Source: Saccoglossus kowalevskii
Lineage: Eukaryota; Hemichordata; Enteropneusta; Harrimaniidae
Direction: 5' to 3'
Length of the DNA: 64,000 nucleotides
NCBI RefSeq assembly: GCF_000003605.2
Contig: NW_003122440.1
Coordinates: forward strand, 112,599-176,598
Part shown: in pieces, positions 25,766-39,899 of the stretch
Layout of the letters: each line of letters opens with the position of its first letter
Numbering within the stretch: position 1 is the first letter of the stretch
The notes under the pieces: generated by a model
What the model saw: only the letters and a program-made list of their open reading frames with translations
The model's database searches: none
What the model was told of the DNA's origin: nothing
Made by a program: the position numbers and the translations under genes

Positions 25766-28710
25766 CCTTTATTCGCTGATCAATCAATGCTTCACTTCCT
25801 GATTTTCCCGAACGAGTGAATCAACAACCTGGCTTTTAATGTTCATTTATTGTCACACCTCTAGTTACGGAAATCGCACTTTGAATCCCGCAATAAAATT
25901 ACTGAAACAACTCGAAGGTACTTAAGCTAGAGCAGAAGCGTAGAAAGATGGGCATTGCATCTTACTCACAAATGCTTCATCATTCACTATGGCGTCATGG
26001 CATTGTCGCAAGACGATGCACAGCGGACGATTATGGCTTTGTAATGTTCCAAAGACGTAGTGCCACACACTTGAGCGACACACGAAAATGTACAATATTT
26101 GTTCCCAAGACCATCCTGGGATGCATGCAACCTTGATTCTTACTGATTCTGGGTATGATTTAAAACCCCAAGTAAATTACGAGCTATAAATATTTTTTAA
26201 CGCGCGTTTAGGTACGAATCCGACAAGGATATATGTGCGGTGAACATTGTAAAATCAATCTACCCTGGCCTTAGTAACCATTCTTTAAAGTTAAGCTTGT
26301 AATCTTTTTTCCAATTATATAAGTTGACGCACTACTTACAACAACCTCAAATCGTATGTAAAGACATAACCCCTTTGCTTATTATACATCCTCGCGGATT
26401 TGCCTCTGTCGTTATGCCACAAAACACCTGATGTAGTATTCCTTTTTACTGGAAATGTATTTTCAAGCACATCGTATCAGGAATTTAACATAAAATATTG
26501 ACGTATATTGTTAACATGCGGAATTGTGATTTGCCGTTGTGAATAAATTACCACGAAACAAATGTGCTGCACCTCTACCGCGAATTGCACGTGTATCAAT
26601 GAATGGTGCATTGTGGAATTATTTACAACATCCCAACCTACGCTACGTTATTGACATCTGCTTTTGTTTGCGAGATTTATAAATATACAATTCCATGATA
26701 GTGGATCTCGATTCACCACTATACTTAACGTCATGGTTATATTAATGTGCCCCAATAAGATCGATCGTTGTTTTTCCAACTACCGTTAGTAATCCACTAT
26801 TCAAGTAATTCATCATCGAGAGCCTGGCAATATAAAAGTTGAACGAGTCCAGGAGGAGTATAGACGAGGAAGTTTGGTTTAATATAAAAACTATTATAAT
26901 TATTGATTGATATGTGTCGCGCTTCGAAAATGGATTGCCATTATTAAATATATATTTATCTCTGCGTTATCGCTACCACATTATCAGTGATGTTACCATG
27001 AGATAGTTTGCGCAATAACTATGTAGCGAACTTGAACACACACACTTTTTGCTCACACTTGTTCTTGTGTTGGTCGAATCGGGAACTAAAATCAATATAA
27101 TTGCAACGTTAATGATACCAGTTTCGACAAAACGTACTGCATGACCCCAGTCTAACAACTCTAAAGATACTGCAATGAGATTTTGTGTTTATAGTTCACT
27201 ATCACACGGTTCTTATTAGTTTAAATGTCTGACCAGGTAAATTAGTTATTAAGATTGAGTTCAGATACCACGTGTAGGCATGGATGTCGATGAGGGAATT
27301 ATTCACAGCGTATATTAAGCGACAAGTTGTCATAAATATTGAAAGCAAACACGTCTATGTGAACACTGTAGATTAAATGAATCAACTCAAGTAGCATCAG
27401 TAGCCTGAATGAAATATATTGCTTTCATTCGGATCGAATGAGTGATTTCCAAGGATCGATATGTGTGAAAGAAATAGAATAAGCGAATAAAACTGAAACT
27501 CAATTTTGTATCCACAGTATGTGATACGCATGACCATTTAGATTGTTACGATTAACTTGTTGTAAAACATAAACATGATACCATGTGTTTAAATAACCAA
27601 CTTAGAGCTATAACATCCGGCTTATTTTTCTCCTCGTTAATGCATTCCTCATTGCGAACTGTCATACCCATCAATACATAACTTCTGATGGCGAAACAAA
27701 ACTCATAGATCTGCCGTTTCTGCAAATGTTACCGATCCCCAGTGACAAGTAATCGTTTTAATATTTTTCTTTTATAAAGAAGACATGTAATGCATTGACA
27801 CGAGGGGTCCGAATTAAGCACCGCATCGCTCGTTGATTTCACCCCTTCAATTCCAATCATCGTACTTCTGAACAATTTTTTTTTCTGACGCGTCTATGTA
27901 TTTAAAATATATCTGGAAGTGAAACAGGCAATCACGATCCAGACGAGATATTACGGGACCATTCAAATCAATAGGATATAATGATTAAATGCCATGTACT
28001 GAAAAGAAGTAGGTCAGATCGTCGTGACATCATGGAGGTCCGTATTAACGTTAACATATGTCCAAGCGCCGTAGTAATGCGAAGCACTAGGGAGGCTGTG
28101 GACAATAACCCCATATTTATTCAAATATAACGGCAACATCAAGCGATAATGGATTGTAACAAGCGGCACCAAATTAATGGGGTTGAACAGAACTGACGTT
28201 ATAATCACATTAGTCTTGCTCTCATACGTACTTATATTGCTCGATACTAACAGTAACGTCTTCTTACTCAACTGATATTAATGATGTATAAATAAATATA
28301 ACAAAAGAGAACGCGTAAATGATGGTCAATTTTGTTTTCTTTCCATAAGTAGGAAAGCTCACACAGTAGCACATATTCAATGTTTGATTACTGGGAATAA
28401 TATTCGCCTTGTATTTGCTGCAATTGTGCCGCCCAAGCTAGTCATCACATGACAAGACGACGAATACTAGCTCTGTTCTTCTTTTTCTAGGATTTGAAAC
28501 GGTTATACAAACATTGACACCGTCACATACAATCACGTGATGACGACATATGTCGGCTTTTGTTTGCACAACCGGTACACGAGTTTATGTAGGCGATTCT
28601 TTACAAACCGGGCATTTTTGTGTAAACACATAGATTTTTTTAATGTAATATGTGTCAATAAAAAGAGTAGAAATCGTTAAAAAGAATCACAAAGACCAAC
28701 CAGAAAGCTC
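25766..28710. other. AT-rich non-coding DNA
   Basis: No gene, RNA or repeat is recognised; open frames are short and random-looking. Confidence 0.5.
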
Positions 28711-28840
28711 CGGAAAAATACACTATTCAGCTGAATAGCTGCATATTGGTTGTCGTGTCTCCAATCTGTTGTATATTTCTTGGTAAGGGGACTAACGAGG
28801 GACAGACTAGCTTAGTCGCACCCCCGTAGTTACAAACACC

Positions 28841-28863
28841 GAGTTAGGGGATCACCCTAACTC
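28841..28863. repeat. Perfect 9-bp hairpin
   Basis: GAGTTAGGG and CCCTAACTC are separated by GATCA. A smaller hairpin GACTA-GCT-TAGTC lies just before it, near 28815, and a CRE follows seven bases later. Confidence 0.85.
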
Positions 28864-28869
28864 ATCATC

Positions 28870-28877
28870 TGACGTCA
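28870..28877. promoter_or_regulatory. CRE palindrome, site 4
   Basis: Perfect TGACGTCA in the context CTGACGTCAT, immediately after the 9-bp hairpin. Confidence 0.38.
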
Positions 28878-28970
28878 TTACCACCAGCATAGATGAATCC
28901 GATATAAACATATATATGGCCCAGTATATTGTATGATTAAATCAGCGGTGTGTACGTCAAGGAAGCCAAT

Positions 28971-29041
28971 TCCGTTAAAATCCTCATACTTGTATGACTC
29001 TCACGGAACTGACTGACCCCCACCCCACCCATTTTAACGGA
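28971..29041. repeat. 11-bp inverted repeat, MITE-like
   Basis: TCCGTTAAAAT at 28971-28981 is mirrored by ATTTTAACGGA at 29031-29041 across 49 bp. The interior holds a small CATAC/GTATG hairpin and a C-rich stretch (CCCCCACCCCACCC). The size is small for a MITE, and no target duplication is evident. Confidence 0.5.
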
Positions 29042-30349
29042 GTTATAATCCGCTTCTTATTTTAAGTATCACACATGTATCACCAATAAATAAAACAAAG
29101 CTCAGTGGCGTAAGTTCACCAGATTCAGGAATTTCAAGACTAGTATTGTTAGCGAGAATCGCAGTTCCGAGAATCGCATTGCCATGTGCAAATGACTAAA
29201 CAAACCTTTGATATTTATGTAATGAACTTACCCATTAAAAAAAAAAAAAAACTAAAACAATGCGTGAACAATTAGAAAACAAATAATAAATTGACGTTGA
29301 TTTGTTTTAGCATTATATAAGGAATGTTCTTGTCATATAAATCGTACATTAGTATTTAAACCTGTTTATTCATACCAACAGTAGAAAAGTAAAAAAAAAA
29401 ATGTACTTTCAACCAAAGAAATGTACAAGATAAGATGAAAAACCACTCAAATGCTACTTAGAAGAAGCATGTGGACATGATAATGGGTTTACTGAATTCT
29501 CTGATTGAATTTTGCGTGATTTATTTCGAACAATATCTGGGATTGGATAGTCTTGAGCAGCGCGCACCTGTCGTACAATGGGGCTCACGTTATAGCACAA
29601 TGCCTTTAGAAATCATCGATCTTGTGTGACATATATTGAGGCAGTCACCCTCGACAAGGAGGATAAATAGCAACAACTGAATCACTGTTTGGCAATCAAG
29701 GTATTTATTTCCTGACGATGTGCGGACGACTGTTATTCATATATATCCCTGGCGACGCGTTGGGTGTTCGACAATTGGATGGCCACTGCACTTGGCAAGG
29801 TGACATTCGTCAGTTGGCTCGCTAAGACGTTTGCTGACGGAAACTAAAAATAGGTGGTTCAATGAGGCTATATTCCATCAACGAGTATTATGTAAGCTCG
29901 GGCACAATAATTCATTTCAAGTTAAGATTGAGACCCATTTTTATAGGACAATTTAGATCAACATTTACTTTTACAAATCTACCTACATTCTTATTTAATG
30001 TGTACAATTTGTGATATTTATCTCATACAGCACTCAGGAAGAAATGAATTTAAATCACACCAAAAGTATAACCATATTTGTTTTGATGGCATTATCATTT
30101 GCATTATCAAAATTTGCATAATTGATGTGGTTATCCAAGAAGTTTACAAATAATTTGTACCACGTCAATCTGTACAATACACATTTACAGATAATTGATT
30201 AATTATAGCTATTTTTCGTTTCTATTGAAAATACAGTGTGTGAGTCATTGCATAAACAGATTGGTTATGCAAATTAGCGTGTTGCTCAATCTACACAAAT
30301 ATTGATTTCGATGGACAACAATTATAGCTTCATATTGGTTGAGGTGAAA
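29042..30349. other. AT-rich non-coding DNA
   Basis: No gene is seen. It contains A-runs at 29237-29251 and near 29391-29401. Confidence 0.5.
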
Positions 30350-30360
30350 AAAGAAAATAC

Positions 30361-30575
30361 CCAATACCAACCGCATGTGTATAAAAGTTATATGGGGAAA
30401 ATTACACAAATAACACTAAATAAACGACAGCCCATAATCGGCAAAACAATGCACAAAAATAAACAAAACAACTGACAAGAAAATTACACAACACTGTCAG
30501 CTCAGTTAGAGAAAGATTAAAAGACTTTTCAAAACAGCGAGCACATCCTGCCTCACATGTGAAACCTGCCATATA
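30361..30575 (+). repeat. Dispersed repeat, copy A
   Basis: It shares three collinear anchors with 42108-42330. These are CCAATACC (30361), the 18-base block AACAAAACAACTGACAAG (30462-30479) and CACATCCTGC (30542-30551). The distance from the first anchor to the end of the second is 119 bp here and 113 bp in copy B. The copies have the same orientation and are strongly diverged, consistent with an old transposon family. No coding capacity is seen. Confidence 0.6.
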
Positions 30576-33500
30576 TCATAATCAAATGGTTTCTGTAGGA
30601 AATTACATACAAATTACATGCCACCTGGGTTCATATTTGTACTAATGCATTTGACCACAAGCATATTATATTAGCCAAACATTATTTTAAATGTTGAAGT
30701 TAGTCGATTTCTATGAAACCTTTGGTTTAATAGTTTGGCCGAATAAAGACAATGTCTTTAAAAAAAATAATCTGCTTATGAACTACAAATGGCATGACGA
30801 AAGTATAACATATTTTGTACCAATCAAACAAAAACATTGTTTTATTAAAAAATTTAATTTTTAGAAACCCCAATTATAGCGCAACCAATACATGTATACA
30901 TGACGGCGGTAGAATTGTCAGTTAGAAATATAAACTGGAGAATCAGTTGTATAGGTCTTAGCTGTTAAATGTATATTCAAATGTGTATTGAGTGTTATTA
31001 CTTCTGTTAGTCAATGACAATGGGAATATATAGGTATATCGCAGACTTGATATAGTGAATTTATATAATACACTTTAATTTGACGAATTCACCTCGGCGC
31101 ATGATATAAACGATTGTTGGACCAACGCCAGTCCTTTCACACCTATGTTATTAGTAGAAATTAAATGCACTACTGGAAATCCCTTTCCCCCTCCAAGACT
31201 ATAATTATAAACTTCTTGCTTCATTTTAAACCTCAATTATGTGCTTGTTGTATTATTTGATTATTGCTCGTCGGTTTTATCCTCGATTATTTTAGTATTT
31301 TCAGTTTTCTTGTGGTAAACACAAATGGAAACTTGTTGAAGCTAATAGAAAGTACGGATATGTTCGAAAGTGTTACGGATCTTTTCTTTGTTGGGCAATT
31401 GTGCGTCATAGTTAAGTCGCAATCTAACACTTTTTTGTTTACACCGTGCGCAGCAACAATGTATCATATGGCATAAATGCAAGCCCGTCAATGATAAAAC
31501 GAAAATGATCTTGCATGAAACTGGCTGGCATATCGAGATGCTCCATTTAAAAAAAAATATTACTACAAGTAGGGAACATGTATTATATTAAGTTTGTCAC
31601 AAAAATAGTACTAAGTATGCACTCAGGCAGTTATGCGTCGATCGATACGACTGCCTTCGTGTATAATTTGCGTATTCTTGGTATAATTTCATAAAACACA
31701 ATACACGAATATATAAGACGCGCCTAGTCGCGTGACGAATTGAGTCAAGCACGCAGTATGCGTTTAGCTCAATCAATATTTCATTAACTCTCCCGTATAT
31801 GGTGATATATCTGTGCCTACACATTGTTTTGAAGCACCTCGCCGACGAGCGTTTGGCAATACTGTTCCAACCAACTTAAACAACACCTAATTTCTGAACT
31901 TTCAAACGGGTCATCGACATAAGTGGTACCATATGTTGTTTTTAAATTGTTATTATTTCTATGGCAACAGCATGTACAATCCAGATGTGTGAATATTTGA
32001 ATATTTGTGTATATGTTTTTATACAAATATGTAGATGAAAATAATATTCTTGTACAATTGAAGTCAAATCAGTAAGCTATCATGTTACTAAAAATAACTT
32101 CTATATATGAAGTGGCATTTTGGATTCCATCCACACGTTATCCGCATTGTTTGATGGAGAGATTACTTGGTCAGAATTTGGTGAGATCGGTTTATGCATG
32201 GAAATTGATATTTGTTGATTTTGTTATCTGCGTACATATACAAAAATCAGGCGGACACAAATCGACTGAATAGTTGATTTTCCGTACACTGCACCTGTGT
32301 TGAGCGAAAGGCACAGACTGAACGTTTGCCGCAAAAAATCTAATGATTTGATTCAATAGTTGAATTTTTTTTATAGATGCCGAAAAGCGGATTTTTCAGA
32401 GAGAAATATTGCGTTCAAATTCCTCTCACTTCATCAAAATTGAGCGTCATCGAATGTGTATAGCACATAGTTAAACGTGAAAATACCAAGAAATACATTT
32501 GTCGAATCGCACGCGATGTTTTGACGCCAATGCGTTTGTCTTTTTATGTTCTATTTCAAGCATAACGCGAGATTTTGCAATGAATGGGAAATAGCATTTT
32601 ATCCTGAAACTGGCTGTCATTCTTGTTAGTATCTCATTCGAACATGTTTCGAATTAGTAATGAGTTTTGTACTTTTGTATACCTTGCATCCTTGACGACA
32701 GTTATGTGACGTGTCAGTTGACTGTTATTATTGGGAGTATATCGGAGTACCATGTATGAAATCGACTGAAATGTTTTACACCTATAGGTTAAGTAAGATT
32801 TTCAAATTTACTGTAATTTAGAAACTGATATAACGACTATTTATACAAACGACACTCTCACATATTCGAATATAGAGGTAAGAGAAATATAACACAAATT
32901 CAAAATAATATTGTATTCATGTATGGTATTTGACAACGTATCCATTCTTGGAAGGGATACTAATGCAATTCCGGAAAAAAATCGGCGATCTTATGGATCA
33001 TGACTATCACATTTTTTGTAATTTTGTTTCTGTTTGACAAACTAATTATACATTCTGTTTTTGTTCCCCCAAATAACTCACGAACACATGATCAGTCCCA
33101 AATATTACGCCACCCATTCAAGCAGCACGATCAATGTCGCAAAGAAGTATCAAATCACTGCCTCGCACATAATCAGCCTTGTTGTAATCATTAAATATAA
33201 TCAAAATTGACCCATGTGCTTTCTCCAAATGCAGCTACAATCTGCGAGTAATAGCGTCGTACTTGTGAACGAATACCACATTCTAATCATCATGCCACGA
33301 TATCTCAGTCAAATAGCAAGAACATTATACAGTTTCGTTATCTTTGTTTTTGTTCTTGTGCGGCAAAGGCAGGACCGTTTCCCTAAACACTACCTCACCA
33401 AGCTTGATTAATGGCAAAAGATAAAACACAAATCTCAATCGGTATGTGCGGAAATATATACATAGGCGATGTTAAATACTTTACAGTATGTACCATAGGT

Positions 33501-35273
33501 CGTGACAACAGCATGGTATTTGATTGCGAACGTGTCGTGGCATCAGTGGAACAGATTTACTTCAATAAATATTATTACCGGCATAGTTAGCCCTTTATTC
33601 CAGAGTTCACACAAATTAAATGGATTTTTATCGACTTACAAACACAGTGTAATTTCAATTTATATTGCCTGATTTAATAACTTGATCTATAAAATTAAAT
33701 ATTCCTAAATAAAATAAATGAAAGCGTTGAGTTCCTATTTTGGGGCACGTGGCCAAAGAAAATGATTCTGCCCATGACGTCATTCGAATTGCAAATATCT
33801 GTAATTACGCTTGAGTGAATAATTCAGCTTTATTGTACATGTCTTTATCGTTGTGTGTACAGTACATTGCTGGTATCGATGATCCTAATCCGTGGATGAC
33901 AAACGATCAAGATCATCTAAAGGCTTCCCACAGGTGTGTTCAGAAACATCGAGCTATAAGTGGCATTGAACAAGTCAGATTTTGAGGTTCATGTGCACGT
34001 GATACACTGTTCGACGACGATCGTCCAATGTTGGTCACCCCATGTACAAAACCATGCCTAAACAAGTCAAAACAATAATACAACAGTTTTAATTTTACTA
34101 CAAATAGGGACTTGGGGATTATGTTATTCACAGCAATTCATGAAATAGAGCAATCATGATTTGATGTATTTATTCGAAGAAATTAGGAACATACATTCGC
34201 AAAAGTATTTGGAGTAAACCACGCACGCAGCTGTAAATATCCGTGCAACTGTCTTCTGAGTTCTGAAGGAATACACGCGAGACAAAATACTATTAGAAAA
34301 AACGGAAATCCTTCATGTCAATTAGTTTTGTGCTTCCTGCTCCCGGAAACTGAGAGAAATTGAATTGTGTTATAAATTGCTCTGCGATGTTTGCGCCCAT
34401 GTCTACAAATTGGTGTTCAAAAACACTCATTAACATATGAAAAAAAACAGTGTACGTTACAGAGATTGCGATACGAAATTCCAAAGGCTTGATACATCTA
34501 CTGAATTATAAATCTTAACAATTACATTTCCTGGTTTGTTATCATTGCGACATATAACTGAAAATATTTAAAATAATTGAGGAAACTCAAAAGTCAAGGA
34601 CCGGTCATAACATCAGTCATTCCCTGTGCATGTATATCACTTACGTTAACAAGTAATATTGTTCAAAAAATACAGCTATTTTCACATCAATAGCAAAATT
34701 CTAACACAGGTGTAGTAAGTGCTTTTCCCCGAGTATCTGACTCATTAAAAAAACGTCGACGGGGAAAAAGAATTCTTTAGCTTGGTATATTGAAGTATGA
34801 TATGTTGATATTGATCACGGCAATAGTTTTGTTCCGAGCTTCATTACTCCCAGATTATAATTAATGTAGTAAGTAGTGGGACATTTACATTTTAATGAAA
34901 TGACGCTATAAACGATTATGTAACGTTAATATGTGTCTTATTTCTCCAAAGATATTGCATACCAAACTACTCAAAATTTATCTTGCGCAAAACAACACTG
35001 AACAGCAATATCCTATAATTATAATATGACTTAAAACAGTATTTCATATGATTATGTTAGTAAAACGATTGGGAATATACAGAGAATATATACACAATAT
35101 TATTGATGTCGAAGACCATTTGACGTCTTTGAAATGTTCATTGTTCTGCCTCAAAAATAAGGCACTTACAAAAATATTGGTGGCCAATCGTGTTTATTTT
35201 TTTGTTGAGAATAAAGGTAGTAACATCGTATCAGACATCCGGGATAATGTAACAGATCCATCTGTTAATTAAA
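30576..35273. other. AT-rich non-coding DNA
   Basis: No gene is recognised. It contains one CRE and a half RFX-like ATGGCAAC near 31961. The remaining open frames are at most about 75 codons and look random. Confidence 0.5.
33775..33782. promoter_or_regulatory. CRE palindrome, site 5
   Basis: Perfect TGACGTCA within ATGACGTCAT, the same ten-base palindrome as at 19294. It lies about 27 bp after a CACGTG E-box at 33747-33752. Confidence 0.42.
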
Positions 35274-35302
35274 TATGTATATATATATATATATATATAT
35301 CT
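35274..35302. repeat. (AT)n microsatellite
   Basis: About 29 bp of alternating AT with one G interruption near its start. Confidence 0.92.
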
Positions 35303-38300
35303 GACCAGCAAGGTAATTAAAAAGAAACACTTTTAATTAATGCTTCTGACAAAGATAAATGGTGTCATATTACCGTTGGATTACGTGTAGCATTTGAGTC
35401 ACTCAAATTCGAGTCACTAAATGAAAGTATTTTGTTAATTTTGCAAACAAACAAACCTTGACTGACTTTCCTACCTACTATTTTTTATTTATACATGGTC
35501 ATTCCATTCCAACATTCCTGTGTACTGGAACATATTTAACATTAGAATTACATATAATATATAACTATTTACTGATTTAAACTCGAAAAAGTCATTTACT
35601 CAAAGTTAACGAAGAAATAAAATATGTATCGACACATACATTTAGCTATTAACAAGCTAATGATAGAAATGTCTATGGGGAAAACGCATGCTTGTTTGTG
35701 ACGAGTGTGTTTTACATGAATGCCACGTCAATGTATTCGTTACGGTGTACGTGACATATTACGTTCAAATGTTAATTGCGGTGAATATTGGTAGCAAAAA
35801 CTGAAACATTTCCATTCTAATCAATGTTATTCCATAATCTCATTATCGAATAAATCCAATTTCCGCTAGTTACATTTACACTAGCAAACTTTCTGAGAAA
35901 AAACAAACATGACATCTTATAGCATCTGACCAATATATAATAGATTAGCTAATGTGATTTCATATGTAAAAACATGCACACGTGTGTGGGGTTTAAAGTG
36001 AATGCATACTATGGTGTGTTTCTATTCAAAATTTCACATTTGCAGTTGTGAAATATCTGTAATTAACATCAAAACTAATCACAAAGATAAACGAGCTATT
36101 ACATAAATACGTAAGCCAGTACGCGGTAATCGAATGCCAAATGTACGTCGTCGAACGAAACAGATGACATTTATTGGTGGTAGTATTCCGTCATCCATGA
36201 GGTCTTGTCAAAACTTCACAAAGCTGGGCTGGAGTAGGGCGATTCAAAAGCATTATAGTATCTGAGTACAGTTGAAACCAATTGTTTGATTAAACTTTCC
36301 ATACTTGTACAATTTAACCGTTAGTATCTTATAAAGCCACCCTCAGTTCTAAGTATACAAAGAATAACGCATTCAGGTTAGCCAAATTGAATGCCATTTC
36401 GAATTTAAGACCTGTATTGCAAAACTATGTTAATGGTAGGAATAGGATACACAGGATGAAAGGAGCCCATGATTTATACAGTAAGAAATACTTTCAAACA
36501 AGTAAAAACGCACAAGCTTTTTTTCTAAACATTTTCTAAACATTTTTTAAAATATATCCTGAAAGATTCTGTGCATTACATATATGTGTTTATTCATTGC
36601 ACCTACTCATTCCTAATTGTTATTCACTTACGATATTACACCTTACACCTTCTATTATAACGGATTATAAGACTTGCGGGTTGCTGCTACGTCGTATGAT
36701 TGTTGGATGGCTTGTAGTGACATATGCACTTCAGTCTTTATGCATTATATCAAGCTCGCCCTTATTTGCCACAACGCTGTCCATAACCAGTACGTGACTC
36801 GGCTTATGACATGTTACTTATTCAGCGTTCTGCGTTCAGAAAATAATCTCTTAATTTACGCACCGCTTTGTGCTTTCAGCACTTATTAATAGCTAGTGTA
36901 ATTAATGTAGTCGAATTGTATCTTCAGGGCTGCCAAAACAGGCGTCTGACCTTCTTAAATAACCGAATTTTACAAGAATTGCCGTTAACGGGCTATCCAC
37001 GTTTACGTATACTTACATGGACTCGCCGCACAATTATTAAATCCCTGTACGTACAGTTTATTTTGTAACGTGACATTATGTCATTAGACTCGAAGCAATG
37101 TTTATTTTGCCCACAGATTGCAATTGTCGAACCACAAACAAATGTCAGTTAATCTTAAATCAAATTCATCGATCTCAGCTTGTGTCATGAATATGAAATA
37201 TCCCAATTTCCCCTTTTTTCTTCTTACCTTTATTTAGAATACCAAAGTTCAAACGACTGAATGCAAATTTTGTAAGCATATACAAACAGGTTGGAGTATC
37301 TGAGTAAAAATATTTGTCTGCTTTGTACGACTGATAATGCAAATTGTGCTTTTATCTTTTGTATCGAAGTCTCCTCGCCGACTATACGCATACATATTTG
37401 GTCAGCTCGTATGCCTCGGCACGATTCAGCGGCGCCTTGAGTGAATTGACAAATTGGAGCACATGAGATGTCTTACATAAAATTTGATCAACCCATTATT
37501 TCGAACCCCTCTGTGGAAGCCATGTTGATTTATTTATTCTGATGTATCACAAATGCGGTTTCCTGAAACAACTATCACAAAATATGCTAATTTCAGCACA
37601 CATCTGTGAGGAAATAGACTGTCAGTAATTACTGTATTCGTTGTGTTTTTTCGATGATAATTTCAATCCAATATGCCTCTTTTTATAATGTGTAACACAC
37701 GAGTGTTTTCAGTGCGCATGACAAATTGTCCAAACAAAATTATCAATTGAAAGAACTAGTTCACTTTGTCGAGATCCAGAGTTCAAATTCTGTGTTTCTT
37801 GTTTATATTATCGTAATATATCTGTAATATATATTACTTCCATTCGGGTGCTTTTCTCTGCTTGCTAGACAAAATTCTCCCTGAGGACAATCGTAAATTG
37901 GTAGGTCATTCTAATCTTGTAATACTTGGCTTTGTGTGGGTTTATTCAGAGATTGTAAATGGTAAGCGAGGATATTTGGTAGAGGATATAATACATCTCT
38001 GGGTAATATTAGCATATTTGTCAATATCATTTAGTTCTATTACCATGTTTCTATGTTTTTGATCAGATAGTAGATCATATACCCGCAATTACTAAAAGCA
38101 GTGCTCACAGTCGTATAACTGATCACAGTTCGATTTAGATATTTAAGTCAGTTATTCATTTTCGGGGCGGGATCACATGTTCTCTAGAGCCAGATATATG
38201 ACTATATATGGTCGTGAGTTCGATATTCCATGTTGTCTTTTTATATGATTTTATATGATGCTGTAGCTTGTTTAATGTGCTGTTTAAAGGGGCGCAGTCT

Positions 38301-38879
38301 AGCATGCACAATTTTGAGGGAACTTTCAAATCATTTGTTAACCTAACAAATCATTGTATGTATAGTCAAGCGGGGTAATATTTCAGAGGGACACGATTAA
38401 TGTTAAATATGATGAAAATAGTATTAGGTTCAAATACATACAAACATAACTCAAACCCAGTATTGACACTATCGAGTAACATTGCGTATGCATTGCGTAA
38501 CAACTTAGACTTCCGTCTATTTTCATTGAACAATCCACATTATATACGAGAATCAACTAAACTATACTTAACGGAAAGTATATTGCAAAAACAAGTCTGA
38601 AATTTCACTGCGCATGTACAACGACCTCACTCGTAACGTTTTGCGAACTAAATTTTCACACCGGGCTTCAAAGACGCAATTGCAAGTATTCAATGTGGAA
38701 AATGCCTCAAGCGCTTACCAAAAAAAATCTGTGTACGAGTTACGGATGAATAAAAAAGCTAATAACGTTTTCCACCTTGTTCATATCTACGGAATTAGGT
38801 TTTTTATTTATTTAAATTACATTTTTATGAAAATAAAAACAATTGATTACAGCCTTCGAAAATACCCCTAGACGACCCT
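35303..38879. other. AT-rich non-coding DNA
   Basis: No gene is recognised. There is a duplicated CTAAACATTTT near 36524-36545. Two tRNA T-arm-like sequences on the + strand (GAGTTCAAATTC near 37780 and GAGTTCGATATTCC near 38216) may be worn SINE heads but lack clear A boxes. Confidence 0.45.
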
Positions 38880-39145
38880 CTATATGAGATGTACAGAAAC
38901 GCTTACAAATTAGGTTTACAACTTATATTTAAAATAGCACATACAAGTTCTGTGAAATTTACAATTGCGCTTACAACATATGTGAGATTTACAGTAGCAC
39001 TTTACAAGATATGTGAAATGTACCATGCAGGTTTACAATTTATGTGAGATTTACAATGCACTTATAAAAGTTTTGTGAGATTTACAATAACACAAGTTAT
39101 ATGCGATTTACAATGTAGGTTTACTAGTTATATGAGATACCTTAC
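38880..39145. repeat. Degenerate ~30-bp tandem array, 7-8 copies
   Basis: A unit close to TTACAAGTTATGTGAGATTT followed by ACAATGCAC recurs with starts near 38941, 38971, 39002, 39033, 39062, 39091 and 39121; worn copies lie to the left. The period is 29-31 bp. The best-kept parts are TGTGAGATTTACA and the TTACAA at the unit start. Copies are well diverged, so this is an old minisatellite. Confidence 0.85.
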
Positions 39146-39899
39146 CAATACCTTAGGGAAACCTATTTACAATACAAATGATGGAGTGAGTTATTGTGAT
39201 TTCACCCATTTAAAATGGGTAGCGAATAGTCTGACACGAGACTAGGTATTTACAAAATACACTATAAAATATTCAATCAATATCTAGCTATGAAAGTACG
39301 TCAAGACTGGCGGTATTGAAATAATCATTCCATTATGTTAATTCCAACTTTTGTCTTATTTGCTTTTAGCGGCAAGTAATTGAACATGGTATAAAAATAG
39401 TTGTATTATGCACATGACTTTATTAACTTTTTCTTTCGGTTCTTAATTGTTTTCCTAGTGACTTAGAGGTTCATTTCCCTAGATCTATATTGATTTATTA
39501 AAAATATGTTTTGTTTGCAATTGACCTCGCTATGTTTATCATCTGTGTGAATCAACTGAAGGGGGTTGAGATGGTCTTTGAGGAAGATCAGCGGGTACTA
39601 TACAAGGTATAGCTATATGTCGGTAGTATTTGGTCATTTCCAAGTTTTTCAATTAAACTCAAGACACGCTGATCTAAACAAGAAAGTAACTGATAAGAAG
39701 AGATTTACTTCTATATTTTTACCCTTGTGTATGTAAACAAATGTTAAAGATCAATGCAAAGTTTACCAATCAAATTCAAGACTTTATATATATTTGCAAT
39801 TTACTAGTTAGGATATAATTTCAATACAATACTTTTCAAACCCAAAAATAGTGCGATTTTGAAAAGTTTTGATTTATGTCTAATACATAAAACTAAATC

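Noticed and set aside
29017-29030. C-rich run as an i-motif or minus-strand G-quadruplex
   Set aside because: It has only three C-runs of three or more; a fourth is missing.
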